Assembly: GCA_031399165.1 (NCBI GenBank)
Contig: JANNOO010000007.1
Location: 62,001-126,000 of the forward strand
Length of the DNA: 64,000 nucleotides
Direction of reading: 5' to 3'
From: JAKFWI01 sp031399165
Lineage (GTDB): Bacteria; Pseudomonadota; Alphaproteobacteria; Caulobacterales; Aquidulcibacteraceae
The notes below the pieces were generated by a model that searched no databases, was not told where the DNA came from, and saw nothing but the letters and a program-made list of their open reading frames with translations. Each line of letters opens with the position of its first letter. The first letter of the stretch is position 1. Below are positions 27,449 through 36,108 of the stretch, piece after piece. The translations under genes were made by a program, and so were the position numbers.

Positions 27449-28656
27449 CGGTCGATCTCCCCGAACACGATGTCGAGCGAGCCGAGAATGGCCGAAACGT
27501 CCGCCAGCATGTGGCCCCTGTTCATATGATCCATGGCTTGCAGATGCGGAAAGCCGGGTGCGCGAATTTTTAGGCGGTATGGGCGGTTTGTGCCGTCAGC
27601 CACGAGATACACGCCGAACTCACCCTTCGGCGCTTCGACGGCGGCGTACACTTCGCCCGGGCCAACGTGAAAGCCTTCGGTATAGAGCTTGAAGTGATGG
27701 ATCAGCGCTTCCATCGACATCTTCATGTCTGCACGGCGCGGCGGCGCGGCTTTCGAATGCTCCGGCATCACCGGTCCCGGCGTCTTGCGCAGGAGCGCCA
27801 CGCATTGTTGCATGATCTTGACGCTCTCACGCATCTCTTCGACGCGGCAGAGATAGCGGTCCCAGCAATCGCCGTTCTTGCCGATCGGAATCTTGAACTC
27901 TAGTTCGTCGTAGATTTCGTAAGGCTGCGAACGGCGCAGATCCCAGGCAAGACCAGAGCCGCGCGCCATAACGCCGGAAAACGCCCACGCGTAAACATCT
28001 TCCGGCGGCACCACGCCAATATCGACGTTGCGCTGCTTGAAGATGCGGTTTTCCGTGACCAGTGTTTCGATGTCGTCGATCACTTTCGGGAAGTGCGCGC
28101 AGAAGCCGTCAATGTCTTCGATCAATTGCGGCGGCAAATCCTGATGCACCCCGCCCGGGCGGAAATACGCCGCGTGCATCCGGCTGCCGGAGGCGCGTTC
28201 ATAGAACACCATCAGCTTTTCGCGCTCTTCAAAGCCCCAGAGCGGCGGCGTCAGCGCGCCGACATCCATCGCCTGCGTGGTGACGTTGAGGATATGGCTG
28301 AGCAGGCGGCCGATCTCTGAGTAGAGCACGCGAATGATGCTGGCGCGGCGCGGCACGTCGATGCCGGCGATGCGCTCTATCGCCATGCAATACGCGTGCT
28401 CCTGATTCATCGGCGCGACGTAATCGAGCCGGTCGAAATACGGCAACGCCTGCAGATAGGTCTTGTATTCGATCAGCTTCTCGGTGCCGCGATGCAGCAA
28501 GCCGATATGCGGATCGACGCGCTCAACCACCTCACCGTCCAGCTCCAGCACAAGGCGCAACACGCCGTGCGCAGCTGGATGCTGGGGTCCGAAATTGATC
28601 GTGAAATTGCGTTTCTCTTCAGTCGGCGCCTGAATGCTCGGAAGATCGTCAGCCAT
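27445..28656 (-). CDS. nuoD: NADH-quinone oxidoreductase subunit D
   Basis: 49-kDa subunit forming the quinone site with NuoB. The 403-residue product shows NFGPQHPAAHGVLRLVLELD (about residues 21-40), HIGLLHRGTEKLIEYKTYLQ, and AYFRPGGVHQDLP, and ends with SLDIVFGEIDR. It overlaps nuoC by 8 bp and nuoE by 4 bp. Confidence 0.98.
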   Translation of the reverse strand: MADDLPSIQAPTEEKRNFTINFGPQHPAAHGVLRLVLELDGEVVERVDPHIGLLHRGTEKLIEYKTYLQALPYFDRLDYVAPMNQEHAYCMAIERIAGIDVPRRASIIRVLYSEIGRLLSHILNVTTQAMDVGALTPPLWGFEEREKLMVFYERASGSRMHAAYFRPGGVHQDLPPQLIEDIDGFCAHFPKVIDDIETLVTENRIFKQRNVDIGVVPPEDVYAWAFSGVMARGSGLAWDLRRSQPYEIYDELEFKIPIGKNGDCWDRYLCRVEEMRESVKIMQQCVALLRKTPGPVMPEHSKAAPPRRADMKMSMEALIHHFKLYTEGFHVGPGEVYAAVEAPKGEFGVYLVADGTNRPYRLKIRAPGFPHLQAMDHMNRGHMLADVSAILGSLDIVFGEIDR

Positions 28657-29275
28657 TCGACTTGGCCTTCTTCGCGTCTTCGCGGCGGATGACGTCGTCC
28701 ATGCCTTCCCACGGGCTCAGGAAGTCGAAATTGCGGAACTCCTGGCGCAAAGTGACCGGCTCATACACCACGCGCTTTTGTTCAGAATCGTAACGGACCT
28801 CAACATGGCCGGTGAGCGGAAAATCTTTCCGCAGCGGATAGCCGGTAAAGCCGTAATCGGTGAGCAGGCGGCGCAGATCCGGGTGGTCCGAGAATAGAAT
28901 ACCGTACATGTCAAACGCTTCCCGCTCGAACCAATTGGCGGCGGGATAGACTGCCACGGCAGAAGGTACGGGCGTCTTCTCGTCGGTCAGGACCTTAATC
29001 CGGATACGGTGGTTCTTCCGCATCGACAACAGGTGGTAGACCACTTCGAACCGCTTCTCGCGCGCCGGGTAATCCACGCCGCAGATATCGACAAGCGTTG
29101 TGAACTGGCAGCGCGGATCGTCGCGCAGATAGGCCAATAGAGCGACGATATCCTCGCCTTTCGCCAACAGCGTAAGCTCGCCGAACGCCACTTCGTGCGT
29201 CAAAACGCTTGGGCCGATGCCCGCCGCCAGCGCGGCGCCCAATTCCTTCAGGGCCTCGTCATTGCCCGCGCTCAT
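28649..29275 (-). CDS. nuoC: NADH-quinone oxidoreductase subunit C
   Basis: 30-kDa peripheral subunit of complex I. The 208-residue protein carries CQFTTLVDICGVDYPAREKR, FEVVYHLLSMRKNHRIRIKV, and the signature WFEREAFDMYGILFSDHPDL followed by RRLLTDYGFTGYPLRKDFPL. It is a separate gene, not fused to nuoD. It starts with a 4-bp overlap of the nuoB stop. Confidence 0.98.
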   Translation of the reverse strand: MSAGNDEALKELGAALAAGIGPSVLTHEVAFGELTLLAKGEDIVALLAYLRDDPRCQFTTLVDICGVDYPAREKRFEVVYHLLSMRKNHRIRIKVLTDEKTPVPSAVAVYPAANWFEREAFDMYGILFSDHPDLRRLLTDYGFTGYPLRKDFPLTGHVEVRYDSEQKRVVYEPVTLRQEFRNFDFLSPWEGMDDVIRREDAKKAKSNG

Positions 29276-29826
29276 CGCAGCACCGTACCTTCGCGCCGGA
29301 TTTTGCGTTGTAATTGCAGCACGCCGTACACCAGCGCCTCGGCGGTCGGCGGGCAGCCGGGAACGTATATATCCACAGGGACAATCCGGTCACAGCCGCG
29401 CACGACGGCGTAGGAATAATGGTAATAGCCGCCGCCATTTGCGCAGGAGCCCATGGAGATCACGTACCGCGGCTCGGGCATCTGGTCGTATACCTTGCGC
29501 AGCGCCGGGGCCATTTTGTTGGTCAACGTGCCGGCGACGATCATCACGTCGCTCTGGCGCGGCGAAGCGCGTGGGGCAAATCCGAACCGCTCGAGATCGT
29601 AGCGCGGCATAGCCGCCTGCATCATCTCCACCGCGCAGCACGCCAGACCAAATGTCATCCACATCAGCGAGCCGGAGCGCGCCCAGGTAATGAGATCGTC
29701 GGCGGCGGCGACGAAAAAGCCTTTGTCGGCAAGTTCGTCGGAGAGGCCCGTGAAAAACGGATCGTCTTCGCGCTTGGGATAGATTTCGGCAGGACCGGCC
29801 TCTTTCGGGGGAACAATCACTCCCAT
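29272..29826 (-). CDS. nuoB: NADH-quinone oxidoreductase subunit B
   Basis: Carries the terminal [4Fe-4S] cluster N2 that reduces quinone. Ligands are visible in FGLACCAVEMMQAA, YVISMGSCANGGGYYHYSYA and VPGCPPTAEALVYGV. From the ATG at 29826 it is 184 residues. That start (MGVIVPPKEAG) has AAGGGG seven bases upstream and overlaps nuoA by 10 bp; an in-frame ATG at 29847 is possible but has no clear ribosome-binding site. Confidence 0.97.
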   Translation of the reverse strand: MGVIVPPKEAGPAEIYPKREDDPFFTGLSDELADKGFFVAAADDLITWARSGSLMWMTFGLACCAVEMMQAAMPRYDLERFGFAPRASPRQSDVMIVAGTLTNKMAPALRKVYDQMPEPRYVISMGSCANGGGYYHYSYAVVRGCDRIVPVDIYVPGCPPTAEALVYGVLQLQRKIRREGTVLR

Positions 29827-30182
29827 TCGAGCGCCCCTTTCCGCCATTCGTAGATCAGACCCACCGTCAGCACGCCAAGGAACGTCATTACCGACCAGTA
29901 CCCGAAGACGCCAATCTCACCGAGCGCCACCGCGAACGGAAACAGGAACGCGATCTCAAGATCGAAAATGATGAACAGGATCGAGACTAGGTAGAACCGG
30001 ACATCAAACTTCATCCGCGCATCATCGAACGCGTTGAAGCCGCATTCGTAAGCGGAGACTTTCTCAGTGTCCGGATTTTTGGGCGCCAAAACCCAGGCCG
30101 CAAGCATGAAGCCCGCGCCCATCACGGCGGCGATGCCCATAAAGATGACGATCGGCAGGTAGTCTGTCAGGAATCCGGGCAC
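29817..30182 (-). CDS. nuoA: NADH-quinone oxidoreductase subunit A
   Basis: Three-helix membrane subunit and first gene of the nuo operon. The 121-residue protein has helix 1 YLPIVIFMGIAAVMGAGFML, the conserved loop KVSAYECGFNAFDDARMKFD with the conserved Cys, and FYLVSILFIIFDLEIAFLFP. The start is GTG at 30182 with no obvious Shine-Dalgarno, perhaps a point of translational control. The operon promoter should lie in 30183-30306, which also holds a strong inverted repeat. Confidence 0.95.
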   Translation of the reverse strand: MPGFLTDYLPIVIFMGIAAVMGAGFMLAAWVLAPKNPDTEKVSAYECGFNAFDDARMKFDVRFYLVSILFIIFDLEIAFLFPFAVALGEIGVFGYWSVMTFLGVLTVGLIYEWRKGALEWE

Positions 30183-30240
30183 GGTTGCTACGACTCGCGG
30201 TGAAATTCCGCGCCGTGCTTAGACTTGCTGCGCGTGCGAG

Positions 30241-30282
30241 GCAACCGGCCCGGCAGAGCGGCTTTGACGCCGGGTCGGTTGC
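30241..30282. terminator. 14-bp inverted repeat between the OmpA-like gene and nuoA
   Basis: GCAACCGGCCCGGC (30241-30254) and GCCGGGTCGGTTGC (30269-30282) form a stem with one mismatch (G-U in RNA) around a 14-base loop. It lies 25 bp beyond the OmpA-like stop and about 60 bp before nuoA. It could terminate the upstream transcript or act as a leader structure of nuoA; no T-run follows on either strand, so an intrinsic terminator is not certain. Confidence 0.5.
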
Positions 30283-30306
30283 GACTCGTTCGCAGAAGCG
30301 GTCAGA

Positions 30307-30972
30307 TCAACCCGTGAATGGCGCGATCTGGATTTCCACGCGCCGGTTTTCCGCTTTGCCCTGGGCAGTCGCGTTCGAAGCGACGGGCTGGGTTTCGCCA
30401 AAGCCTTGAACCATTAGGCGCCCAGAAATAATCCCCTGGCTTACCATATACGACGCGACGGAATTGGCGCGGCGCTGCGAGAGGGCGAGATTGTAGTCGT
30501 CGGCGCCGTCGCTGTCGGTGTGGCCGCGCACGTCGACGAGGGTCTGATTATACTTCTTCAGCACTTTCGCGACTGAGCCCAGCACGGGATAGAAGCTGTT
30601 GCTTACCTGGTCGCCAGCGGTTGGAAACGTGACGTTGCCTGGCATCACCAGCTGTATTTGGTCGCCCGTTCTCACGACAGAGACGCCGGTGCCACGCAAT
30701 TCGGCTGCCAGTTCCTCTGCCTGACGGTCCATATAGGCGCCAATACCGCCGCCCGCGAGCGCGCCTACGCCAGCACCGATCAAGGCGTTCTTCTGCATCT
30801 GCTTCGAGTTGGAGGTGTTGGTCAGGGCGCCAATAGCGGCGCCGGCCAAAGCGCCAATCCCCGCGCCATAGGTCGAACGGCTTACACGCGATTGACCCGT
30901 ATACGGATCAACGGATTGGCACCCTGCAAGGACAAAGGCCGACAGGGCCGCTGTCATGAGTAGCTTTTTCAT
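30307..30972 (-). CDS. OmpA-family lipoprotein with glycine-zipper domain (YiaD-like)
   Basis: A 221-residue predicted outer-membrane lipoprotein. The N-terminus MKKLLMTAALSAFVLAGCQS is a lipoprotein signal with lipobox LAGC (Cys18). Residues about 35-80 are a glycine-zipper region (GAGIGALAGAAIGAL and GAGVGALAGGGIGAYM). The C-terminal ~115 residues are an OmpA/Pal peptidoglycan-binding domain: LVDVRGHTDSDGADDYNLAL, SQRRANSVASYMVSQG, and KAENRRVEIQI with the diaminopimelate-binding Asp and Arg. GGGAGAAGAG precedes the ATG. It resembles YiaD; the exact physiological role is not fixed. Confidence 0.9.
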   Translation of the reverse strand: MKKLLMTAALSAFVLAGCQSVDPYTGQSRVSRSTYGAGIGALAGAAIGALTNTSNSKQMQKNALIGAGVGALAGGGIGAYMDRQAEELAAELRGTGVSVVRTGDQIQLVMPGNVTFPTAGDQVSNSFYPVLGSVAKVLKKYNQTLVDVRGHTDSDGADDYNLALSQRRANSVASYMVSQGIISGRLMVQGFGETQPVASNATAQGKAENRRVEIQIAPFTG

Positions 30973-31002
30973 CGGTCTCTTCTCCCGTTTGCGTGCCGGA
31001 CT

Positions 31003-31018
31003 CCGGTCAGACGACCGG
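31003..31018. repeat. Small perfect hairpin in the leader of the OmpA-like gene
   Basis: CCGGTC (31003-31008) and GACCGG (31013-31018) form a 6-bp stem with a 4-base loop, about 30 bp upstream of the OmpA-like start. It could be part of the leader RNA or the end of the upstream tRNA transcript. Role not established. Confidence 0.3.
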
Positions 31019-31123
31019 CCTGGTCTCTACTGCTGAATATGAACAGGCGCAAAACGGCGTCTGCTTTTTGTTCCTACGAGGTTTTATCGTTCGCCAGTGT
31101 GACAGAGGTAAATTGGAGAGTAA

Positions 31124-31200
<77 letters not shown>

Positions 31201-31299
31201 AATGGCCGCGCCAGCGCGAGGGGCGTTGGCTTAGGAGAACCGCACTCAAGGGTCAAGCAGTCGCCGCCGGCTTCGTTGATCCCCCCGGCCAGTGTTTTC

Positions 31300-31374
<75 letters not shown>

Positions 31375-31429
31375 ACGCGCGACGCCATAGCCGTTACCCG
31401 CCGCCCGGAGAAGAGGCGAGCTTAAATTC

Positions 31430-31447
31430 AGCGAGCGATCGTTCGTT
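31430..31447. promoter_or_regulatory. Imperfect palindrome upstream of the MFS gene, possible operator
   Basis: AGCGAGCGATCGTTCGTT is an 18-bp imperfect palindrome (7 of 9 positions pair) centred on GATC. It sits just upstream of the predicted -35 of the MFS gene, where a TetR- or MarR-type repressor could bind. No such repressor gene is adjacent, so the role is speculative. Confidence 0.3.
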
Positions 31448-31452
31448 TAATC

Positions 31453-31483
31453 TTGACCGCATCGCGGAGTTTGGGGCTATTGC
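31453..31483 (+). promoter_or_regulatory. Predicted promoter of the MFS gene
   Basis: TTGACC (31453-31458) is followed after 17 bp by GCTATTGC (31476-31483), close to the Caulobacter housekeeping pattern TTGAC...GCTA. It lies about 65 bp upstream of the MFS start codon. Sequence elements are seen; activity is inferred. Confidence 0.4.
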
Positions 31484-31544
31484 GTCGCGAGACTGACTGT
31501 TTGCTGCGCTGGAAGATTGGCGCCTGGTTAAGTGGGACCCGAAA

Positions 31545-33146
31545 TTGACCACAGCTGCCGAGCAGGTCGCGCCCGTGATCACGCCCGACGCGAAGCGAAT
31601 CACACTCATTGCGGTGCTGCTGGTCTTCCTGCTGAGCGCGCTGGACCAGACCATCGTCTCAACGGCGATGCCGCGTATCGTCTCTCAGCTCGGCGGCCTC
31701 GACCTCTACGCCTGGGTGACGACCGCTTACATGCTCACCTCAACGGTGACAGTTCCGATCTATGGCAAACTTGGAGACATTTTTGGGCGCAAGGCCGTGC
31801 TGATCGTCGGCATCTCGATTTTCTTGGTCGGGTCGATGCTGTGCGGGCTGGCGGGTGAGTTTGGCGATCTGCCGCTGCTCGGCAATGGCATGGTCCAGCT
31901 CATTGTGTTCCGCGCAATTCAGGGAATAGGCGGCGGCGCCCTTTTCACTTCCGCCTTCGCCATCATTGCAGACCTCTATCCGCCTCGGGAACGCGCGAAG
32001 TTTGCCGGCGTGCTTGGTGGCGTCTTCGGCCTTGCCTCCATTCTTGGGCCCGTCATCGGTGGTTTTTTCACTGATCTCGGCGCAACGAATATTGCTGGAC
32101 TTGAGGTCGCTGGTTGGCGGTGGGTGTTCTACGTGAACCTGCCGTTGTCGGCCATCGCGCTATTCATGATTTACTTCAAGATGCCCGTGATTGCCCACCT
32201 TAAGCCCGGAAAAATCGACTTTCTGGGCGCTGCGCTCATCACAATTGGCGTTGTCCCCTTGCTTCTCGCGCTTACCTGGGGCGGTGGTGATTACGCGTGG
32301 ATGTCGTCGGAGATACGCGGCCTCATAGGACTCGCCGCCGCCGCGTTGATCGCTTTTGCGTACGTGGAGTCGAAAGTCAGCAATCCGATCCTGCCGCTTG
32401 GCCTGTTCAATAACAAAGTATTCGTCACGGCCAACACGGCGGGCTTCGTAACCATGATGGCGTTCATGGGATGCGTGACGTTCCTGCCGCTCTACATGCA
32501 ATTGGGTCAGGGCGTAAAGGCCACGACCAGCGGGCTTTCGATGCTGCCAATGATGGCCGGCTTAATATTCTCTTCGACCGTCGTCGGCCAGTTGATAACG
32601 CGCACAGGCAAGTACAAACCTTTCATGCTGATTGGCAGCGCGGTCATGATGGTTGGCGTGTTCCTGCTTTCACGCGTAGATCAACACACCACGACGCTCG
32701 ACCTCGCCTGGCGCATGGTGATCTTTGGGCTCGGGATCGGGCCGGCCATGAGCACCTCCAATATTGCCATCCAGAATGCAGTGGCACAGTCCGAAATGGG
32801 CGTCGCCACGGCTTCAGCGCAATTCTTCCGCCAGATTGGCGGCACATTCGGTGTTGCGATATTCGGCGCCGTGTTGACGAACAACATTGCGTCGCTGAAC
32901 CTTGCCGCGGCCGGCAAGACGATCGACTTGGGCGCGTTGCATGGCATGGCGGCAAGCGGCGCGATGTCCGCCGTAGACCTCGCGCGGGCGGATGTTCTTC
33001 GAGCGGGAATCGTTAATGCCATTACGGGGGTGTTTGTCGTCGCCACGTTCGTCGCGGTAGTGGCGCTGATAGCGACGGCGCTAATTCCTGCGTTGCCGCT
33101 GGAGGCGCGGGATACTGAGGGGCCTGCGCCGGCCGAACCGGACTAG
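31545..33146 (+). CDS. MFS drug:H+ antiporter, DHA2 (14-helix, EmrB/QacA-like) family
   Basis: A 533-residue inner-membrane exporter with about 14 predicted helices. The first helix holds SALDQTIVSTAMPRI (DHA2 motif D) and the 2-3 loop GKLGDIFGRKAV (motif A). Motif C is GVFGLASILGPVIGGFF, diagnostic of antiporters. The C-terminal half has the SEMGVATASAQFFRQIGGTF segment typical of the EmrB group. The start is TTG at 31545, with GGGA eight bases upstream. No membrane-fusion partner is adjacent, so it may act alone; substrates are unknown. The stop interlocks with the convergent response-regulator stop. Confidence 0.9.
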   Translation: MTTAAEQVAPVITPDAKRITLIAVLLVFLLSALDQTIVSTAMPRIVSQLGGLDLYAWVTTAYMLTSTVTVPIYGKLGDIFGRKAVLIVGISIFLVGSMLCGLAGEFGDLPLLGNGMVQLIVFRAIQGIGGGALFTSAFAIIADLYPPRERAKFAGVLGGVFGLASILGPVIGGFFTDLGATNIAGLEVAGWRWVFYVNLPLSAIALFMIYFKMPVIAHLKPGKIDFLGAALITIGVVPLLLALTWGGGDYAWMSSEIRGLIGLAAAALIAFAYVESKVSNPILPLGLFNNKVFVTANTAGFVTMMAFMGCVTFLPLYMQLGQGVKATTSGLSMLPMMAGLIFSSTVVGQLITRTGKYKPFMLIGSAVMMVGVFLLSRVDQHTTTLDLAWRMVIFGLGIGPAMSTSNIAIQNAVAQSEMGVATASAQFFRQIGGTFGVAIFGAVLTNNIASLNLAAAGKTIDLGALHGMAASGAMSAVDLARADVLRAGIVNAITGVFVVATFVAVVALIATALIPALPLEARDTEGPAPAEPD

Positions 33147-33565
33147 GCGGCGGCGCGCGCCGCCGCCAGATGCGCGCGGACCCGGGCGACAAGCACCGGA
33201 AACGAATATGGTTTTGCCACATGATCGTTGGCGCCGGCTTCTAGCGAATGGATGATCATCGGATCATCATCGCGCGCCGTGACCATGATCACCGGCAAAT
33301 CGGTCTTTGACCATTTTTCCCGGATCCGCTTCAGCGTTTCCAGGCCATCGATGCCGGGCATCACATAATCGAGCAACACCGCCGCGAAAGGCGCTGCATT
33401 CAGCTTGTCCAGGCACTCATAACCGCTCGCGGCCTCCTCGACCTCGAAATGGGCAACCATCAACCGGCGCATCAGGATATTGCGGTTATCGTCGACGTCA
33501 TCGACGATAAGCAGGCGCGGCCATTGCGCGGCGTTGTCGTGCTGAAGACTGTCGGCGCCGGGCAT
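33143..33565 (-). CDS. Single-domain response regulator (CheY-like)
   Basis: A 140-residue protein consisting of one receiver domain and short tails, with no output domain. The acidic pocket is Asp22-Asp23 (LLIVDDVDDNRN), the phospho-acceptor Asp66 (VLLDYVMPGIDGL), Thr96 (VIMVTARDD) and Lys118 (HVAKPY). Such proteins act by protein-protein contact or in phosphorelays; the orphan Hpt protein at 49844-50290 is a possible partner but is 16 kb away. It is divergent from the KefB-like gene. No cognate kinase lies in the window. Confidence 0.92.
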   Translation of the reverse strand: MPGADSLQHDNAAQWPRLLIVDDVDDNRNILMRRLMVAHFEVEEAASGYECLDKLNAAPFAAVLLDYVMPGIDGLETLKRIREKWSKTDLPVIMVTARDDDPMIIHSLEAGANDHVAKPYSFPVLVARVRAHLAAARAAA

Positions 33566-33652
33566 CCGCTTGCTCCAAATTTTGGTGGATTATGGCACGC
33601 GCTGATTAACAAATCGGCTATCACCGGACACGAATGGCGGCGAGGTTAAGAA

Positions 33653-35482
33653 ATGGCGGAAGCAAGCAGCGTTGACCTGGGGCATGCGGTGGCGCTGCTC
33701 GCCGCGGCGGTTATCGCGGTCCCCGTCTTCCGCAAACTCGGTCTCGGCTCGGTGCTGGGCTACCTGGCCGCCGGCGTGGCGATTGGCCCGTTCGGGTTCA
33801 AATTGTTCGCCGATCCGGAGGCCATCCTGCACGTCGCGGAGCTTGGCATTGTCATGTTCCTGTTCGTGATCGGATTGGAGATGCGTCCGGCCAAGCTATG
33901 GGCGATGCGGCGCGATATTTTCGGCCTCGGCGCGGCGCAGGTCGGCGCGTGCGGGCTGCTGCTGACCGGCGCGGGCGTTCTGCTTGGCCTGCCCCCGATA
34001 CCCGCCTTCATCGGCGCGATGGGCTTCGTGCTCTCCTCCACGGCCGTGATCATGAAAATGCTGGACGAGGCGGGAGAAACCTCCGCGCCTGCCGGCCAAC
34101 GCGCCGTGGCCATCCTATTGCTGGAGGATCTTTCGATCGTTCCGCTGCTCGCCATTGTGGCGTTGGTCGCTGCGCTTGCTGGCGTCAGCGAAGCCACACG
34201 TCCTGCTTGGCAGAGCATTGCCATGGGCGTTGGCGCCATCGCAGCGGTGTTCGCCGCTGGCCGCTGGCTGCTCAATCCGCTGTTCGGCGTGCTCGCACGC
34301 TCAGGCGCACGCGAAGTGATGACCGCCGCGGCGCTGCTGGTGGTGCTGGGCGCGGCGCTGTTCATGCAGGCTGGCGGTCTGTCGATGGCGATGGGCGCGT
34401 TTCTGGCCGGCGTGCTGCTTTCCGAAAGCACGTTCCGTCATCAGCTCGAAGCCGATGTGGAGCCCTTCCGCGGCATTCTGCTTGGCCTGTTCTTCCTCAG
34501 CGTCGGCATGTCGCTTGATCTGAACATCGTCCTGACCGACTGGCCGGTGATCGCCGGCTTCCTTGCGGCGTTCATGATCGTCAAATCGGGCGGCATTTTC
34601 CTTGTGGCGCGCCTCTTCGGCGCGGCCCGGCACGAAGCGATCAGGCGCGCAGCTTTGTTCGCGCAGGGCGGCGAGTTTGCGTTCGTCCTTTACGCGGCCG
34701 CCCTGTCGGCAGGGATCATGGATGGTCGCACGAGCGCGGTGATGACCGCGGTTGTAATCCTGTCCATGGCGCTGACGCCGCTTGTGGTTCGTCTTCTGGA
34801 GGCCCTTTTGCCAGCGCCCGAGGACTCTCATGACGGCATTGAGGACGCGAGCGGGCTAACCGCGCGCGTCCTGTTCGTCGGCTTCGGCCGCTTTGCACAG
34901 GTCGTCAGTCAGCCGCTCCTGGCCAAGGGCATCGACGTATCGATCATCGAGATCGACGTGGAAATGATCCGCGCCGCCGGCAATTTCGGCTTCAAGGTCT
35001 ATTACGGCGACGGGACGCGCCTTGATGTGCTGCGCGCCTCCGGCGCCGCGACCGCCGAGGCGATCCTGATTTGCGTCGACAAACACGAAACCGCCGATCG
35101 CATTGTCGAACTGGCGAAGTCCGAATTTCCGCAGGCCAAGCTGTTCGTGCGCGCCTACGACCGCGGTCACGCTTTGCGGCTGATCGAAGCCGGCGTCGAT
35201 TTCCATATTCGCGAGACGCTTGAATCAGCATTCGCCTTTGGCCGCCGGTCGCTCATCGAACTTGGCGTCGATGAATCCGAAGCCGATGAAATCATGGTCG
35301 ATGTGCGCCGCCGCGACGAGGAACGCCTCGAGCTTCAGCTTGCCGGCGGCATCACGGCCGGCCGCTCGCTCATGCGCGGCAACACATCCACGCCCGAGCC
35401 CGCCCCCCTCGTGGTGCCGCGTCGCGGCGGCCGCGCGCTCAACCCAGAAGCGGCGGACGTGATCGGCGAACAGGGCGCATAG
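33653..35482 (+). CDS. Monovalent cation:proton antiporter with RCK/TrkA-N domain (KefB/YbaL-like, CPA2)
   Basis: A 609-residue inner-membrane antiporter. Residues about 5-385 form a Na+/H+-exchanger-type domain of about 12 helices, with LGSVLGYLAAGVAIGPFGFK, LGIVMFLFVIGLEMRP, the discontinuous-helix segment GFVLSSTAVIMKML, and LLEDLSIVPLLAI. Residues about 405-520 are a nucleotide-binding TrkA-N domain (ARVLFVGFGRFAQVVSQPLL, YYGDGTRLDVLRASG). It could be glutathione-gated K+ efflux like KefB/C or a YbaL-type exchanger; no KefF/KefG partner is adjacent. The ATG has GAGG eight bases upstream. Confidence 0.9.
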   Translation: MAEASSVDLGHAVALLAAAVIAVPVFRKLGLGSVLGYLAAGVAIGPFGFKLFADPEAILHVAELGIVMFLFVIGLEMRPAKLWAMRRDIFGLGAAQVGACGLLLTGAGVLLGLPPIPAFIGAMGFVLSSTAVIMKMLDEAGETSAPAGQRAVAILLLEDLSIVPLLAIVALVAALAGVSEATRPAWQSIAMGVGAIAAVFAAGRWLLNPLFGVLARSGAREVMTAAALLVVLGAALFMQAGGLSMAMGAFLAGVLLSESTFRHQLEADVEPFRGILLGLFFLSVGMSLDLNIVLTDWPVIAGFLAAFMIVKSGGIFLVARLFGAARHEAIRRAALFAQGGEFAFVLYAAALSAGIMDGRTSAVMTAVVILSMALTPLVVRLLEALLPAPEDSHDGIEDASGLTARVLFVGFGRFAQVVSQPLLAKGIDVSIIEIDVEMIRAAGNFGFKVYYGDGTRLDVLRASGAATAEAILICVDKHETADRIVELAKSEFPQAKLFVRAYDRGHALRLIEAGVDFHIRETLESAFAFGRRSLIELGVDESEADEIMVDVRRRDEERLELQLAGGITAGRSLMRGNTSTPEPAPLVVPRRGGRALNPEAADVIGEQGA

Positions 35483-35769
35483 GCCCGGCTTGCCCGGTAT
35501 ACTCTACGGGGTATGTGAAGCGGGCATGAAGCGCCGCCGCCACTCTGGCCTGCTGCCTGCCGTCCGCCATGGTTTTCTCCTCAACTGGCAAACCGCACCC
35601 GCCCGGTGCGGTAAGTAGCGCGAGCATTTTCCGCTTTGATTAGCGGATGGTTACTAAAGGTTGAGGATATCGAGGCGGCCGCCGACCGCCGCCGGGATAG
35701 CGCGCCGTACCTATATAGTACCTAAATGCCGCCGCGTCAGCCAATTATCGCTTAAGTCATTGATTTTAA
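35483..35769. other. Gene-free gap of about 287 bp
   Basis: Between the KefB-like gene and tRNA-Gly. It holds the hairpin at 35592-35612 and otherwise shows no recognisable gene, RNA or repeat. A 43-codon minus-strand frame from 35571 with AGGAG upstream was considered but resembles nothing known. Confidence 0.6.
35592..35612. terminator. Perfect 8-bp hairpin in the gap after the KefB-like gene
   Basis: ACCGCACC (35592-35599) and GGTGCGGT (35605-35612) pair perfectly around a 5-base loop. It lies 110 bp beyond the stop codon of the KefB-like gene and 158 bp beyond tRNA-Gly on the opposite strand. It may terminate either transcript, though no T-run follows. Confidence 0.35.
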
Positions 35770-35843
35770 TGGAGCGGGTAAGGGGAATCGAACCCCTGTC
35801 ACTAGTTTGGAAGACTAGAGCTCTGCCATTGAGCTATACCCGC
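35770..35843 (-). tRNA. tRNA-Gly (UCC)
   Basis: Minus-strand cloverleaf starting GCGGGTATAGCTCAATGGCA at 35843. The anticodon stem CTAGT/ACTAG holds loop CTTCCAA with anticodon TCC. The T-arm is CAGGGGTTCGATTCCCCTT, acceptor GCGGGTA pairs with TACCCGC, discriminator T, CCA encoded. Confidence 0.97.
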
Positions 35844-35909
35844 GCGCTTGAGACCCTTCTTCGCGAAATTACCCTGGCTTGCCCAGCCCAAGCGCGTAAG
35901 CGCGAAGGC

Positions 35910-35995
35910 TGGTGGAAGGGGCTGGATTCGAACCAGCGTACGCTCTCGCGGGCAGATTTACAGTCTGCTGCCATTAACCACTCGGCCACCCTTCC
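35910..35995 (-). tRNA. tRNA-Tyr (GUA)
   Basis: Class II tRNA with a long variable arm on the minus strand, starting GGAAGGGTGGCCGAGTGG at 35995. The anticodon stem GCAGA/TCTGC encloses loop CTGTAAA, anticodon GTA. Acceptor GGAAGGG pairs with the 3' strand (one G-C to C-rich CCCTTCC match), discriminator A, CCA encoded. It lies 66 bp upstream of tRNA-Gly on the same strand. Confidence 0.97.
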
Positions 35996-36108
35996 CTGCC
36001 GTTCCCTGGCCCAGCGTTGGCGTAACGTCTCGCGATCGGGCGAGGGCTCCGCTACAACGCCGGCGCGCCGGGCCGCTCGGGTCCGGCGCGCAGGAGCCGG
36101 GTTCTATA

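Noticed and set aside
35439..35627. Small minus-strand frame with a good AGGAG before an internal ATG at 35571
   Set aside because: It overlaps the end of the KefB-like gene, gives only 43 residues from that ATG, and resembles nothing known.
35848..36108. Upstream extension of the rlmB frame
   Set aside because: It would be translated through the antisense of tRNA-Tyr and has no TrmH-family similarity; the GTG at 36109 is a better start.
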